DNA of 64,000 nucleotides from Cricetomys ansorgei (taxonomy: Eukaryota; Chordata; Mammalia; Rodentia; Nesomyidae): contig JAMJFZ010004061.1 in NCBI GenBank assembly GCA_026225945.1, forward strand, positions 23,109,501 through 23,173,500, given 5' to 3'. Positions 32,928 to 44,744 of the stretch are shown piece after piece. Below the pieces are notes generated by a model. The model saw only the letters and a list, made by a program, of their open reading frames with translations, made no database searches and was not told the origin of the DNA. The stretch's first letter is position 1. Every line of letters starts with the position of its first letter. Position numbers and translations under genes: made by a program.

Positions 32928-33090
32928 AACATAAGCAAGCTCCTACTATCACTGTAATGGACACTGGAAATACAAAGATAAACAATACACAGACTTTCTC
33001 TAGGTCATCGCTTCGTGAAGAGGCAGATTTATAAAGAAGAGACCGCTTTACAGTGTGCTAAATGCCATCCTTGATGAGTGTGTATAGCGT
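32928..33090 (-). mobile_element. L2 LINE relic
   Basis: aagctcctactatcactgta atggacactggaaatacaaa gataaacaatacacagac, then gtgaagaggcagatttataa ag and cagtgtgctaaatgcc. Clear complement of the L2 3' region. Confidence 0.75.
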
Positions 33091-33234
33091 GGTTACTCCA
33101 CATCCCCTTTACTTTCATGTAAAAAGCCATTACCTTATTTATGATAGAAAGAATTCTGATGTGTGTTATGGTAGTTGAAGAAATTTATTATGAAAGCAGA
33201 ATAGAGCAAACTCTGAAAATAAACAGGGACATTT

Positions 33235-34290
33235 AAGTCCATACCATTACTCATTTGGAAGACATACAATAAAATGTAGTCAGGCCACAATGTAACAACA
33301 TGACACTTCCTTTAGAATGTATGGAATGAAAAGCCTGACCATATCAAGCACTGGCAGAGATGTAGAGAAATTTGAGATGTTACTCCCTGCTGGTAGGGCA
33401 GTACAGTACTAAAAAAAGACCTTGAAGGATTCCAATATGAGAGTTAATAGTGTCTTCTGATCAGGACAGGGATGGTATATCCATGAACTTCCAACAGCAT
33501 GGCTGTCTGCACATGATGCTAGCAGTCAGCATGCCAGCATCTACGGATGAAGAGCTCAAAATGTCACATACTCTTTGCTGAGGAACTACTGGAAATTGAT
33601 GGCTCCTGGAGGAGAAAGAGTCTCTTCTCTTTGGGGAAAAAAGGTATCAGAGGTCATTCCTCAGTAAATGACACATGGGCATATGAACAGTACTAATTGA
33701 GCTTGTTAGATTATTAAAACTCATAAAAAGATGACCAAAAGTTGTGAAGGAGAAGTGTCTGGGCCCTAGGAGGGGAGGTAAATGAAGTGCGGAGGATAGG
33801 ATGGAGATTCATTGTTACATGTATGATATTTTCGAGGCATAAGAAAAAGTTAAAACAAATTTACTTATCTACCATGCGATCCTCTGGTCATTCCTGTCCT
33901 GGATATTTGCCCAAGAAAGACTACACATAGCAGCTTTATTGGAAGTCACCCAAGTCTGAAAGGCTCTAAATGAGTATCAGTGGGTGACTAACTAGCGCCA
34001 TGGTCATCAACTCATGGAATGCGACAGAAAACAGAACGAACTACCTGTAGAACCTACAACACAGATGGACCTCAAATCAATTACGCTAAGCAAAAGAAGC
34101 CAGAAAAGGTGTGGCTCTACAATAACTCCATCTTCATGTGATTCTAGAAAATGGAAAATGAAAGAGATAAAATGTAGTTTGCCAGCTTCTTATGAGGGTC
34201 AGTGGCACCTTTGGCTGTAGGGAGGTACTGCAGAAGGACTCAGAAGGTGATGCTTTCATATCTTTTGTAAGTCAGAGTTCCGCAGAGTCT
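33235..34290 (+). mobile_element. Ancient L1M 3' relic, split by an Lx-type L1
   Basis: 33235-33414: tgtatggaatgaaaagcctg acc, tcaagcactggcagagatgt agagaa, ctccctgctggtagggcag. 33848-34290: atttgcccaagaaagactac, ggaagtcacccaagtctgaa, cacagatggacctcaaatca, gctaagcaaaagaagccag. The order matches the old L1 3' region on both sides of the insertion. Confidence 0.78.
33415..33847 (+). mobile_element. Rodent L1 3' end (Lx-type) nested in L1M
   Basis: cttccaacagcatggctgtc tgcacatgatgc, gaggaactactggaaattga tggctcctgg, gagaaagagtctcttctctt tgggg, then a G-rich stretch and ttgttacatgtatgatattt tcgaggcataag. Confidence 0.8.
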
Positions 34291-35499
34291 TTATCTTCCA
34301 TTTACCATGACATTGATAGAAAACAAAGACATAATAACAATTATCTCAAGAGAACATGAAAAGGGTTTGAACTTTAAGGCCCTAGTCCAGAGCGTGACTC
34401 TGACTAAACTTTGCCACTATCACCCCCACTCTAGACACATAGCCACGCACAACCCTCGAAGCTTCCCTGCAAAGTTTTCTTACCCAGCGAATGGAGATAA
34501 TATCCCGGGGCCTACTATTTTATGGGATCCATAACAAGCAGCTAATAGGGCAGACACAAAGAGACCTTGTAAAGTTTTAAAGCACCATGTACTGAGTGGG
34601 GACTGACTTCGTGGGCATCAGCTAGCTGCTTTACAGGAGCAGATAGCTCTCTGATGGCCTGTCAGAAGAAAGATGACAGGGGGAAAGAAAGAGAAACACA
34701 CATATCCATCAGGGACCCATGATCGCCCATCAAAGAGAGATGCCAAAGAGTTCAGAAGAAAGGACAGCTGAACAGACACCCAAAACAATGCAGGGCAGGA
34801 GAGCTAGGTTGAAGAATCCAACTACCATGACAAGAAAGAATGAAGCCAACAGATAAGGAAAAGGAAGGCAGAGAGGAGAGAAGGGCTGTAGACTAGGGAA
34901 AAAATAACTGGGGAACACAAGCTGGGAATTTAGGCTGGGACTGATATAAAAGCCACTCATCTGCTTTTGGATGAAGAAACCCTTATCACAGTAACCCCTG
35001 CCTACCTCTCACACTCCATCTTCCCATTGCCCTGCCCCCAACAGCATATGCCTTACTTTCTGCAGGTACCACCCAGACACAATGCTTACTGCTCTGTGTT
35101 CCCCCAGCTTCCTAAACCTGTACTCCACTGGCTTCTCCGTGGTGCCCTTTCCTAGTGCTTGGCACTGACTTCTGCAGCATGAATCTCTGCTGTCCTTGCT
35201 TTGCTTCCTGCAATCACATTGATCATACCTGTCTCTCTCACCTCATTGTACCCTCCACCTGGGTAGAACATATCTATTCTGCTTTCCTTTGCAATCTGTG
35301 CTCAAACACAGAAACAGGTTGGAAGGAGAAGTTCATTTTCATCGTGTGAGAAAAAGAATTTTGCTAAAATCTAAAGAATTAAATAGCCCGAGACATGTAT
35401 ATGTGTAAAAATAATCCATATGCCTTACTTATTTATTCTGTGATAGTATTGCTGTTTTGCCCAAACTGATCTTGAACTTCAGGAATCAAGTGATTACTA
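34291..35499. other. Mostly single-copy stretch
   Basis: Possible weak MIR near 34480-34550 and L2-like text near 35050-35290 (tccatctt, cacctgggtagaac), neither secure. 35449-35500 (gttttgcccaaactgatctt gaacttc) resembles a fragment of an old B1. ORFs of 62-76 codons show no homology I can name. Confidence 0.35.
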
Positions 35500-35985
35500 T
35501 AGGAAACAATATACACTGTACTACCTCTTCCCACGGCTTGGGATCATTGTGGAAGAGGAAGAAGAACGGTTATAAGAACCAGCAGTGGATAACTACAAGG
35601 AAACAATATCTTTTTAGACACAGCAGGACAACTGCACATACAAACTCATAATGGTTTTGACAGCATGCACAGGACTATGTAATCTCAGGTCAGATCAAGT
35701 CCCAATGTAGAGACGGGAGTTGGGCATGAAACCTCACCCCTGCCATGGAGTTACTGACAACTGTTAACTTCTAGAAGAAGAAGGGACAGTTTTCTCCTTC
35801 AGTATAGCCCCTGGTCAACCAACCATGCTTCAGTGGAAGGCCAAACATCCCAGAATATTTGGTAAGTACAAGTTGCTCTTGATGGATTAAAATATACATA
35901 TTTTTTAAGGACACAAAATTGGGTATACAGGGAAGGGGTTGATCTGAGAAGAATCTGGGGAGAGGTAAATGTGACCAAAGGACTA
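35500..35985 (+). mobile_element. Rodent L1 3'UTR (Lx-type), sense
   Basis: Parallel to 12040-12300: gataactacaaggaaacaat, agacacagcaggacaactgc acatacaaactca, cagcatgcacaggactatgt, ggtcaaccaaccatgcttca gtggaaggcc. The tail is diverged and merges with the retrovirus-like segment that follows. Confidence 0.85.
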
Positions 35986-36039
35986 GAGCGGGAGTCAGGA
36001 ATGTTCTTCAACTGTATACAGTTCAAAATGGCTCCCAGA

Positions 36040-37060
36040 GTAACAAAGACCAAATGTTAGCACCAAACTGTCAAAGAAAATGTAAACAAGCTTGCATAAT
36101 GGATATCACAGACAAAGAAATGTTCATAATGGTTATTGGTCTAGCAGACCTTCAGTACTGGGTAATTAATCATAGTGTTCCCAGAAGTGAAATGTATAGA
36201 AAACCTACTAAGATCTTGTTCAAACTGGACAAGTAGAAAAATTTCAGAACAAATAAATGAAAAGTTACCATGAATCACAGTAACAGAAAATTATGGCCAC
36301 TACACCAATTTCTAGACTTGAACCAATTTATAGACCCCAAGCTCCTTGAATGAAGGGGAGACCAGGTCCCTTAAGAAAAGACCTTGCCACAATATGAGAA
36401 ATTTTTACTATTAATCTTCCTCTCATTCCTCCCCCAAAGACACTTAGGGCCTTCAATTTAGGGTAGCTGTACATTGGGGGAACGAAAATAATCAGACCTT
36501 CCACGGCTACTAGACACTAGCACTCTGAATTGACCTTGATTCTGGGAAGCCAAAAGTATTGATTCTCTGGTTAAGTCAGAGGCATATGGAGGTCAGCTGA
36601 TCAACGGAGTTTTAACCAAAGTTTGATTCACAGCTGGTCCAGTGGGTCCCCAAACTCATCTCATGGTTATTTGCCCAGTCTCAGAATGTACAATTGAGAT
36701 AGATAGAAGTTGGCAGAATCACATGGTCTCCCTAATCTGTGGAGTGAGGGCTATTATGGTTGGAAAGGGCAAATCAAAGCCTCTGGAGTTGCCTCTGTCA
36801 GAGGAACAACTGAAATGGCTAAGAGGTAAATAAATGGGGTCTATGCAGCATACCTGGAGGGCTCAGCCTGACTGTGCAACGTGGCACATGTGTGGCGTGG
36901 AGATGACCTACATCCTTCTGGAGACCCAAAGCAAGTGGTAAAGTTTTGTCTAAGGCTAAATACTGGCAAGAGACAAAGACCAAATAAGTTTACAGACCCC
37001 AGGCACCTTGAATGAAGGAACCCATAAGGGGAAGTTGTAAAGAGAATTCAAGGAGGCTTG
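36040..37060 (+). pseudogene. Degenerate endogenous-retrovirus-like segment (pol-type remnant)
   Basis: The 64-codon frame 36642-36833 has the look of the protease/reverse-transcriptase junction of an old rodent ERV: a Pro-Val-Ser-Glu-Cys stretch, then a hydrophobic Gly-Val-Arg-Ala-Ile run and a Pro-Leu-Glu-Leu-Pro run. It is bounded by stops on both sides, so the copy is broken and cannot encode a functional product. Two related blocks, at 36331-36356 and 36992-37018, share ccttgaatgaagg and agacccca about 661 bases apart, and aagaccaaat recurs near 36047 and 36976. These could be LTR-related or an internal duplication. No intact LTR pair is seen. Confidence 0.45.
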
Positions 37061-37154
37061 AAATGATTAAGAGATAAATGTGGGGCCACAGGCACATGCC
37101 TGTAGACTGTTCTTGTTGTTGTTCTTTGTTTGTTTGTTTCCCTCTTTCATAGAC
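37061..37154. repeat. (TTG)/(GTTT)-rich low-complexity patch
   Basis: ttcttgttgttgttc followed by tttgtttgtttgtttc at 37110-37140. Confidence 0.7.
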
Positions 37155-37290
37155 ATGAACACTAGGAGGCATGGAAATAAAGTAATTTTCCTGATATCTC
37201 CGTATTCATGATGGACAGGCAGAAACAAGGAACCCACGTCCTGAGGTCAAAGCCTGCCTTCTCAGCCAGATCACTCCTTCCAGTTTTAAA
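37155..37290 (-). mobile_element. MIR SINE relic
   Basis: aacactaggaggcatggaaa taaagtaattttcctgatat and aaggaacccacgtcctgagg tcaaagcctgcc match the complement of MIR including part of its tRNA-like half. Confidence 0.6.
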
Positions 37291-37934
37291 AGCAAGGCTC
37301 TGTCCAGCTCTTTCTTCGGTTCTTTGATCTCAGTGGAATCATCTGGGAATCACCAAGCCAATCAACTGCTATCAGTGATCTGCGTTCTCCTCCCAAGCTC
37401 CTGAGATTGCAAAAGGCACGTAATCTTCCACATCCAGGCTAAGAAATAAGAAAACTTATAATCCAATTAACTCCATGGGCTATAAGGAGTCCCTGTTCAG
37501 CTTGCATCAGCAGGAATGGCTCTAAATTAATATTTTGACATCCATCTTCATTCACTGTGTAGGCTGCTCAGATCTGGGACTTACTTGAGTGAGCCCAGAA
37601 GAGCTAAGTCAACTGAGGCAGGGGGTCAGAAGAGTCGTGACCTTCCCAGGTCAAATGAACTGCTGCAGTAGAACAGACCACTGTTTAGAGACTGCTTCTC
37701 TTTTAAGCACACAGGCTGTCCACACCCACTGCCCAGTCTAGTGGCAGTATGTAAAAGTGAAATCTCCCCACGGGGACACTGGTTAGTCGGTCACTGGAGC
37801 ACATGTTAATAATCAATGAAATCCTTTCAGCCACCACATGCCTACCAGTCATTTAACATCTTGTCATGGCCTCATGAAAATGTGACATTAGTGTTTAGCT
37901 TGACACCTATGAGGTGGAGTGGTGTGGAAAAGTA
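37291..37934. other. Single-copy stretch
   Basis: No repeat or coding signal recognised. Confidence 0.4.
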
Positions 37935-38145
37935 GGGAATAGAATTAATTGTCTGTTACATGCCAGACATCATGTCCCTGAATTTTCACAATCTCTATCC
38001 AAGCACCTATGGTTGATACCATTTTGCTGATGTTAAAACCAAGGCATAGAGATGTTAAGTTACTCAAAGTCACAGGGTCAGGAGAGGAAGAAGTACATTC
38101 AAGAACATGATGTCAGGCTTCAGGTCTATCTAATGTCTATGGGTT
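37935..38145 (-). mobile_element. MIR SINE relic
   Basis: gttacatgccagacatcatg tccctgaattttcacaatct, gataccattttgctgatgtt aaaaccaaggcatagagatg ttaagttactcaaagtcaca. One of the clearest MIR copies in the window. Confidence 0.85.
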
Positions 38146-39235
38146 AAATAACAAAGTTAAGTAACACAAATTTACCAAGAAGTAGAAGTTCAAGTGTGTC
38201 TAGACATATAGTTAATGAACTACACCATTGGGAAGGATAAATTAGACCAGAGCATAACCCACAAAATAGCTTCAATTCACTAATACTGGTCACTTAAGAG
38301 AGCACTTAGAGAGTTGGATAGTGAGTTGCCATTGCTGTCACATCTAAACATGGTGTAGGATCATAATCAGTTTGACCCATAATAGATAAGAAGGAAATTT
38401 ATCCTCTACTCGGACTTCTTCAGTTCCGTGATCTCTATATAGTTGGGTCTGGGGGTATCCAGTCATTTGAAGTAACTGAAGTCAAGTCAAGTTCATGTGT
38501 GAAGGTCTTAAAGACTCATTGTTTTGTGCCATGGAACAAATTCTTTCACCACCATCTAACAATGCTAACCTTCTAAGTCTCACATGAGAGCCAAATGGAA
38601 TTACCCACATGAAACACTTAATCCAGTTCTAGGCACAATGGAAGCACTTGGTAATGCTGGATTGCATTGTGTCAATGCTGCACTGACTTGTGTCACACCA
38701 AGCTCAAGTGTTTTATGAACCTTATTACCTCTCTTTTATCGATGCCATTTTCTTTGGGTTCCATCTATACCCTTACTCTTCAATATGAACACCTTCCCAC
38801 AAGAAAAACACCTAATCCCCTAAGCTAAATGTACCATTTTAATGGCAATTATGATGAAGTCAGTGGTAACTGGCAGAACAGAAGACTATGGAAGGGAAGA
38901 ACTGCAGAGGTCAAGGAGGTCTGTGTGTGGAGGAAGCACATAAGCATGGCCTCTGGAGAAATAAGTTTAGTAGGAGAGTACCTTAACATGTGGAACTCTA
39001 GAGATGTTAAATCTGGGGGTGAGGCCAGGGGTGACTGTGAAGGATTGTCTTGAAGAAGGTAGAGGGGAAACATAGTCATGTCAGCAGCACAGAGCACAGA
39101 TAAGAAACAGGAATCTAGAAAAGAAATCTGTATTTCTCCCCCATTTAATAACTGACTTTAGGAAAAAAAAATACATTAAGTTCCTACACCTTGACTTTCC
39201 ATCTGTGAAGCAGGTGTAAGAATGTCTGTAAGAAG
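38146..39235. other. Mostly single-copy stretch
   Basis: 38600-38680 (cacttaatccagttctaggc acaatggaagcacttggtaa tgctgg) is a probable MIR/L2 3' end on the plus strand. The rest is unassigned. Overlapping 74- and 82-codon ORFs on opposite strands (38829-39097) are not convincing. Confidence 0.45.
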
Positions 39236-39330
39236 TGATATGTATGTGTTTGTCTGTGTCTATGTGTGTATGTTTGTGTATGTGTCTGTATGTGTCTATG
39301 TCTGTATGTGTGTATATGTGTATATGCACA
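39236..39330. repeat. Degenerate (TGTA/TGTC)n tract
   Basis: Alternating TG with C/A substitutions over about 95 bases (for example gtgtctatgtgtgtatgttt). Confidence 0.93.
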
Positions 39331-41084
39331 CATCAACAACCGTAGAATATCGTTACAACTGTCATAAGTACTAGAAATAGCAACAGAGCATTCTAACCAG
39401 AAGCCACCCTCCCAGAACATCCTGCTATCAATTTGAAGGCACCCCATGCGATGGTAAGAGAATGACTCAGCACAATCTCAGTGCCACTACTGAAAAATCA
39501 GTATTTGACAGGTCACTAAACTTAGTGCTGCACACAAATGACAAGGCTTAAAAAAAATAGTCAATTTTTCTCCAGTAGTGACTCCTAATTGCTCCCTATA
39601 TCCCTTGTGGATTATATTTGGAGACACTGGCAGACAAAGGATACCTTTTGCCAAGTGCAGCTTTGGACTTTGTCCACCCTGGGAACTCATTGCAACAGAG
39701 GGCTCCTACCTGAAATCCCCACACCCTTAGGGTAACCCTGCTGCAGAAAGAGACATCATTATGAATTTGACATTACTGCCCTTAAAAACATGCTACAGGT
39801 AATGGAGAAATGCTCAGACACTCCCAGTGAGCCAGAGGACAGAGCCTATATGTCAGAAGGATGCTAAGGTCCACCTTTGCCAGGCATGTGATGAGTTTTG
39901 TGAATAGATAAGTGCATTACCCAACCAGGTTGAACCTACTACAGCACAATGACAAACTTTGAAGCCAATAACAGCAAATGATGTAGACGAAGTTTTAAGT
40001 TATTAGAAAGGCAATTTTGGACCAAGTAAAATTCTTTATTTCAATTGACAACTATTTTAAGGGAAAGAGGCTGAAATTTAAATCCAAAAATTTGAGGCAT
40101 AGTATAGATAGAAAGTAGAAGACTCACAATGGGAAGAGAATAAGGAAGACATGTCGCTGCCTCTCAAACCATGCTACAAAAACAAAATTCTGCCCCTGAG
40201 ACAGTCTGGCTCCAACCTGAAGACTGCCAAGTTGCCCTTGCCCCCAACTTGCCAATGTTGTCACACCCCCAACCCAGTCACTTGGTGACCTCTGGTGGCT
40301 TCCCTTGGGTAATACACAACTGGAGCAGCTGATTCATAAGCCCTCCAAGGAAGTATCATTTTGATCCAATCCATCTTGGGAAATCCATGCCCAGATTAAG
40401 TTTTATCTAACATTTTTCCATTGAAAGGAAGAAAGCTTCCACTGGGGAAATGGCTTGTTCTTGGGTTTGGGAGAGAAAACACAAGATGATCACAGAGATT
40501 TTTTTCACTACCTAAAATTATGATGCACTAGAGAGGAGTTAGAAGCTCAGAATCTGACCTGGAAAAGTTCCAGGTCAAGAGAACCAAGGCTGGAGTTCTC
40601 TGAGCCAAAAATAAATAGTGGTTCCAATTACTTCAAAAAATGTAAAACAAAACAAATAGACATATGTCTGCATTTTATACCAGTAAAATAAATGATTAGC
40701 TAGATGCACAAATGAATGAATGAATAAAACTTCCTTATAGAAGAATTCTAAATAACACAAACTGGTATTATGATTATGCTCAATGAGGTAGAACTTGGCC
40801 CTTGCTACTTTTGAGTATGGGCTTGAAGATGACTTGCATCTAAAGAAAAGTATGTAGAAAGGAGAAAAGATAGTAACTTTACCAGTGAGAAATCTGATAG
40901 AATATATCTAAGTCAAATGGCCTAGGTTTGCATCACATCTCTACCAAGAAGTCATGTTAATATTGTATGCCCTCTGGTGATTTAGGATGTACTGCCTCTC
41001 TGAAAGTGCTGGTTATCATTGACTTCTAGATTGATTAGACTGGAAAACACTCAGGAGATTGGTAAAGCAAATCTTGACATATCT
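39331..41084. other. Long single-copy stretch
   Basis: About 1.75 kb with no interspersed repeat recognised. Small features: a hairpin gacctgg-aaaagtt-ccaggtc near 40557 and (AATG)n at 40708-40727. No coding signal. Confidence 0.45.
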
Positions 41085-41410
41085 GTGAGAGTTTTTACCA
41101 AGACCATTAGATCACGGGGGCTCAGATTTAACACTAATTCAGGACAGATTCAAAAGTTCAACAGATTTTGGGGAGGAGGTTGGAGATCTGGGAGGTAGAT
41201 GTCTTTAGAGGAAGTAAGTTCTACTCTCAGCTATTAACTTGTTGGTTCTACTTCCTGCTTGCCAGGAGCTAAGCTGCCTTGCTGAGGATCTATTCACCAA
41301 TATGGGCTTAAACCCTCTGAAAACATGAGCAGACAAGTATCTTCCATCAAGTTGTTTCTGCAAGACATTTGATTTTGGTCACAGTGGTGGGAACTAATCA
41401 GCACACTGAA
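41085..41410 (+). mobile_element. Solo LTR-like element (ERVL/MaLR class)
   Basis: tcagctattaacttgttggt, taaaccctctgaaaacatga gcag, catttgattttggtcacagt ggtgggaactaatcagcaca. The distal layout resembles the other LTR-type copies in the window but lacks a clear polyadenylation signal. Confidence 0.5.
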
Positions 41411-41499
41411 TTGTTTTTTCTTAAAACATAAATAAATAACCTCTATCTAATCACAGAGAGAACATTATAAAAGTATCCTAAAGTCCATCATAAAAGGAA

Positions 41500-41870
41500 C
41501 ATTTCACAAAATATAAAACTGATCAGTATTGCACAAAATTACCAATGTCATGAAAAGACTGAGCAACTGTCCTAGAAGAAAAGAGATTGGAGAGACATGA
41601 CCCCAGACATGTGTGGCAGCCTGAGCTCCTGGATGTGGCATCCTAGAACAGGAAGAGAATGAGAGTAGACAAATCCGGTGATATTTTTTTTTAAATCCTA
41701 AGTTCCAGTAACAAGAATATCACAGAGTCATCTCCTTCATGTAGACAAAGTTACTATGGCCATGTGAGTTGTTAACATTGTGAAACTGGGTGAGGTGTCT
41801 ACAGACATGTCTTCTACTATATTCCAACTTTTAAAGGAAATCTAAAATTACTATGAAAAACAAATATATT
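41500..41870 (+). mobile_element. Ancient L1M 3'UTR terminus
   Basis: aattaccaatgtcatgaaaa gactgagcaactgtcctaga, gattggagagacatgacccc, gttaacattgtgaaactggg tgagg, ccaacttttaaaggaaatct aaaattac. Matches the end of older L1 3'UTRs. Confidence 0.72.
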
Positions 41871-42689
41871 GAAAATCATATGTATTTATGTATCCTATAT
41901 CATCCATGTTTGAAATAGTCATTGAAGATGCTCAAAACAGGAAATTTAAGCTCCATGACCATGGGGAGATTTCTAAATGGAGGTATCTCCTCAGGACTTT
42001 GTCACCGTCTGGGGATTGAATGTCTGGGTAATGGACCAGCACTGTTGCCACAAGTCATGAATTTCTACCAATCAAAGAAACTTCCTGGGCCATTAGATAC
42101 CAAAAGACCAGCAGGTTCATGTACTATGGATAGGTTTACCTACAATCCTTTCCATAAGAAAAATGGGAAACCATGCTTCTATGCTAACAATGACAAATGA
42201 CCCTGTTACTTTGTCTTAGTGTGTGTTGTCATATGACTTGTCAGAGTTTGTTGAAATAGCCAAGTAGCTCATGGAGAAATAAAGAATAGAGCTGGGATTG
42301 CATGGAGAGGCATCTTATAACTTACTAAGAGGACAGGAGGCAATTTCATTTTGCCATGGATTCTCTCCTAACCAAACCAAAACATTGTCCATGTAAACCC
42401 ACCATGGGAATTAATGCTTCTTGGCATACTGCTGGCATTTTGCACGCCTGATCATTCATTCCTTTTTGGTGTATTTCTCCACTGGGCCTTTCTCTCCATT
42501 TGGAACACCAGTTTTTGATTTTCCTTCCATATTACTGGTCCATCCTTAGGCTTGTATGATGGACTGCGCTTCTCACCAGCATGTAACATTGCAGTAAAGC
42601 AAGGCTTGATCTCCGTTTTCTCTAAGTCAGTCCCCTTGACGTCATCCAGTATCATGGCTTGTAGATGTCAAAATGGTCTCAAATTTATC
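41871..42689. other. Unassigned segment with two coding-looking ORFs
   Basis: A 92-codon plus-strand ORF (41922-42200) and a 67-codon minus-strand ORF (42452-42655) lie outside recognised repeats. The minus ORF is rich in Lys/Glu/Pro and ends at a normal stop, so it could be a C-terminal exon or retrocopy fragment, but no family, splice acceptor or poly-A tail is evident. Reported as possible, not as genes. Confidence 0.25.
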
Positions 42690-43915
42690 TGTTCTCCTCA
42701 AATGCCTCTTTTCAACTCCAGACTCACATCCCAAGTCTTTCAGACCATATCTGCCAGGTTACCTTCTAGAAACATCAAGCCAAACTGTTTAAAATGGAGC
42801 TACTCAACTGTCTTTATTCTTCAACTCTCCAAGATCCGCTCACATCTTCTCCATTAAGGCAATTCGGTTCTCTCAATCGCTCAAGCCACAACAAACATCA
42901 CAATCCTTTCTTATTCACACTCTACCAAGATTTGAACACACTGTCTCCAATATGTTTAATCCGACCACATCTAGTGCTGCAACTACCAGCTTGGTCTGAG
43001 CCATCACCACTTCTTGCCTGGGTGACTGATTATTTCTAACTATCTTCTCGGCTTAATCCCTCTATAGCAAGCATCCATAGTATGTCAAATTATATCAGCT
43101 CTGTTCAAAAAACCCTAAAGTGGTTCCCCACGTGACTCAGAGGAAAATCAGAGAAGTGTTTCCTAAGTTCTGTGTGAGCTAGCCTCCGGTACATCAGAGT
43201 TCACACCTCCGTGATACCAAAATGACTCTTCTCCCTCCATAGCAGCGGTTCTTAACTTGTGAGTCTCAATCCCTTTGAGAGTCAAATGACCCTTTTACAG
43301 GAGTCACCCAAGGTCATTGACATATCAGATATTTGCAGTACACTTTATAATGGTAGCAAATTACAGTATTGAAGTAGTAACAAAAGTAATTTCATGGTTG
43401 GGGATCACTACAACATGAAGAATTGTGTCAAAGGGTCATAGCATTAGGAAAATTGAGAACCACTGCTCTATACCAAGGATTTATAAATGTATAAATTGTA
43501 GGATTTATAGATAAAAATAGAGGACACGTGGGTACATTTGAATCAGTGGCATGAGTCCTGCAACTGAGGGCATTTAATTTGGGGTATCTTTATGTTAAAA
43601 TTATTTATTATACATAATTAAAAGTTCACTAGAGATATGTTATTTTTGTTTGCTAAATCTGGGAAGTGTACCAAAATGCCCATTATCCATGAAGACTACC
43701 TTAATCTTCCTCTGAAAAACTATACGTTCCCTTCTCCATGCTTTTTTCCAACCCAATGTTCTAGATAGTCTATCGGTTTGTTACATTTGCCTCTGTCTCT
43801 CTATGCTATGTCAACTTCCTGAAGGGTAGTAACACTCATTATGTTGCAAGAACCTAGAACTCCACAGGCACATTGTGGATACCAAGTAAACAGTCATTGA
43901 AAATGAGTGTCCTAA
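42690..43915 (+). mobile_element. L2 LINE relic, split by URR1
   Basis: 42690-43243: ctccagactcacatcccaag, aaaccctaaagtggttcccc acgtgactcagagg, gtgagctagcctccggtac. 43735-43915: tgctatgtcaacttcctgaa gggtagtaacactcattatg, gcaagaacctagaactccac aggcacattgtggatacc, the L2 3' end. The stretch 43474-43734 between URR1 and the L2 tail is AT-rich and unassigned. Confidence 0.7.
43244..43465. mobile_element. URR1-type hAT (Charlie) miniature transposon
   Basis: Ends cagcggttcttaactt and aaattgagaaccactg. The interior is the reverse complement of the copy at 17970-18194 (catatcagatatttgcagta c, taatttcatggttggggatc, gggtcatagcattagg). Flanks ctccatag / ctctatac match at 6 of 8, as expected for a decayed hAT duplication. 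Confidence 0.93.
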
Positions 43916-43999
43916 GGGATTTAAGACTTGTTAACTATTTTTACTTTGTTGTACCAGGTGGTAGAAAATCCACGACCATTGGCAGTATAGACATTTTCT

Positions 44000-44105
44000 T
44001 TTCTAACACTGAGGATTAGAGACATTGGTAACATACATCAGGTGACACCACTAATTGGGTGAGATTCTAGGTCTAGCAAACTTGGAAATCCAGTCTTTTT
44101 CCTAT
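44000..44105 (-). mobile_element. MIR SINE relic
   Basis: ctaacactgaggattagaga cattgg, catcaggtgacaccactaat tggg, aacttggaaatccagtc. Diverged complement of the MIR core. Confidence 0.5.
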
Positions 44106-44744
44106 GCCTGGTGACAGATCCTCTTAAGAGGAAAATTAGAATTTATTCATTTTTGATGAGAATTTATACAAGAGCTCTAATTGGTGACTGAAGCACATTT
44201 AATTTGGGAAAACGACACTCAGACCATTGTTCTTGGTTTGTAGTAAATGTCATCTTGTAGTTGTATGGGACAGAATGTCAGTGATTACTCTCCTCCTCTC
44301 TGTGGGCCCCGCCCTCTATCAAAGCTGCCTGAAGACAATCTCTTTCTCTCAGGTACAAAGCACACATTTGTTAAACTGTTTCAAGATGTCTCCCAGGTAT
44401 GATTTTGTTTTATACTCACTGTCATCCCAAACTATTTAACGTTAATTTCTTACAGCCTACTCCACTGTCAACTTCCTTTATCATTGATATTTATTTCCCA
44501 GAAAAATGCCATTTATTTGTTGGTATTTTTATTAAGTTGATTATAATAAATTTGTCTGCATCTATATCTAATTCCCCTTGTGTTCAAGAATTCAAGGCAA
44601 GATGATATGTTTATTAACTGGGTAACCAATTGCATAGAGCAATAATGAAGGGCAGATGTTGTGAGGGAAGCCCTTGAGTGAGAAGGGATAGTAACTAAGC
44701 TTGGACAGTCCCTTGCTGCTGTATTGATGCATCCCAAAGACTAG
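44106..44744. other. Single-copy stretch
   Basis: No repeat recognised. Four overlapping short ORFs on both strands (62-74 codons) lack any recognisable protein. Confidence 0.4.

Noticed and set aside
40557..40577. Hairpin gacctgg-aaaagtt-ccaggtc as a terminator or miRNA precursor
   Set aside because: The stem is only seven base pairs and the flanks do not extend it, so it is expected by chance in 64 kb.
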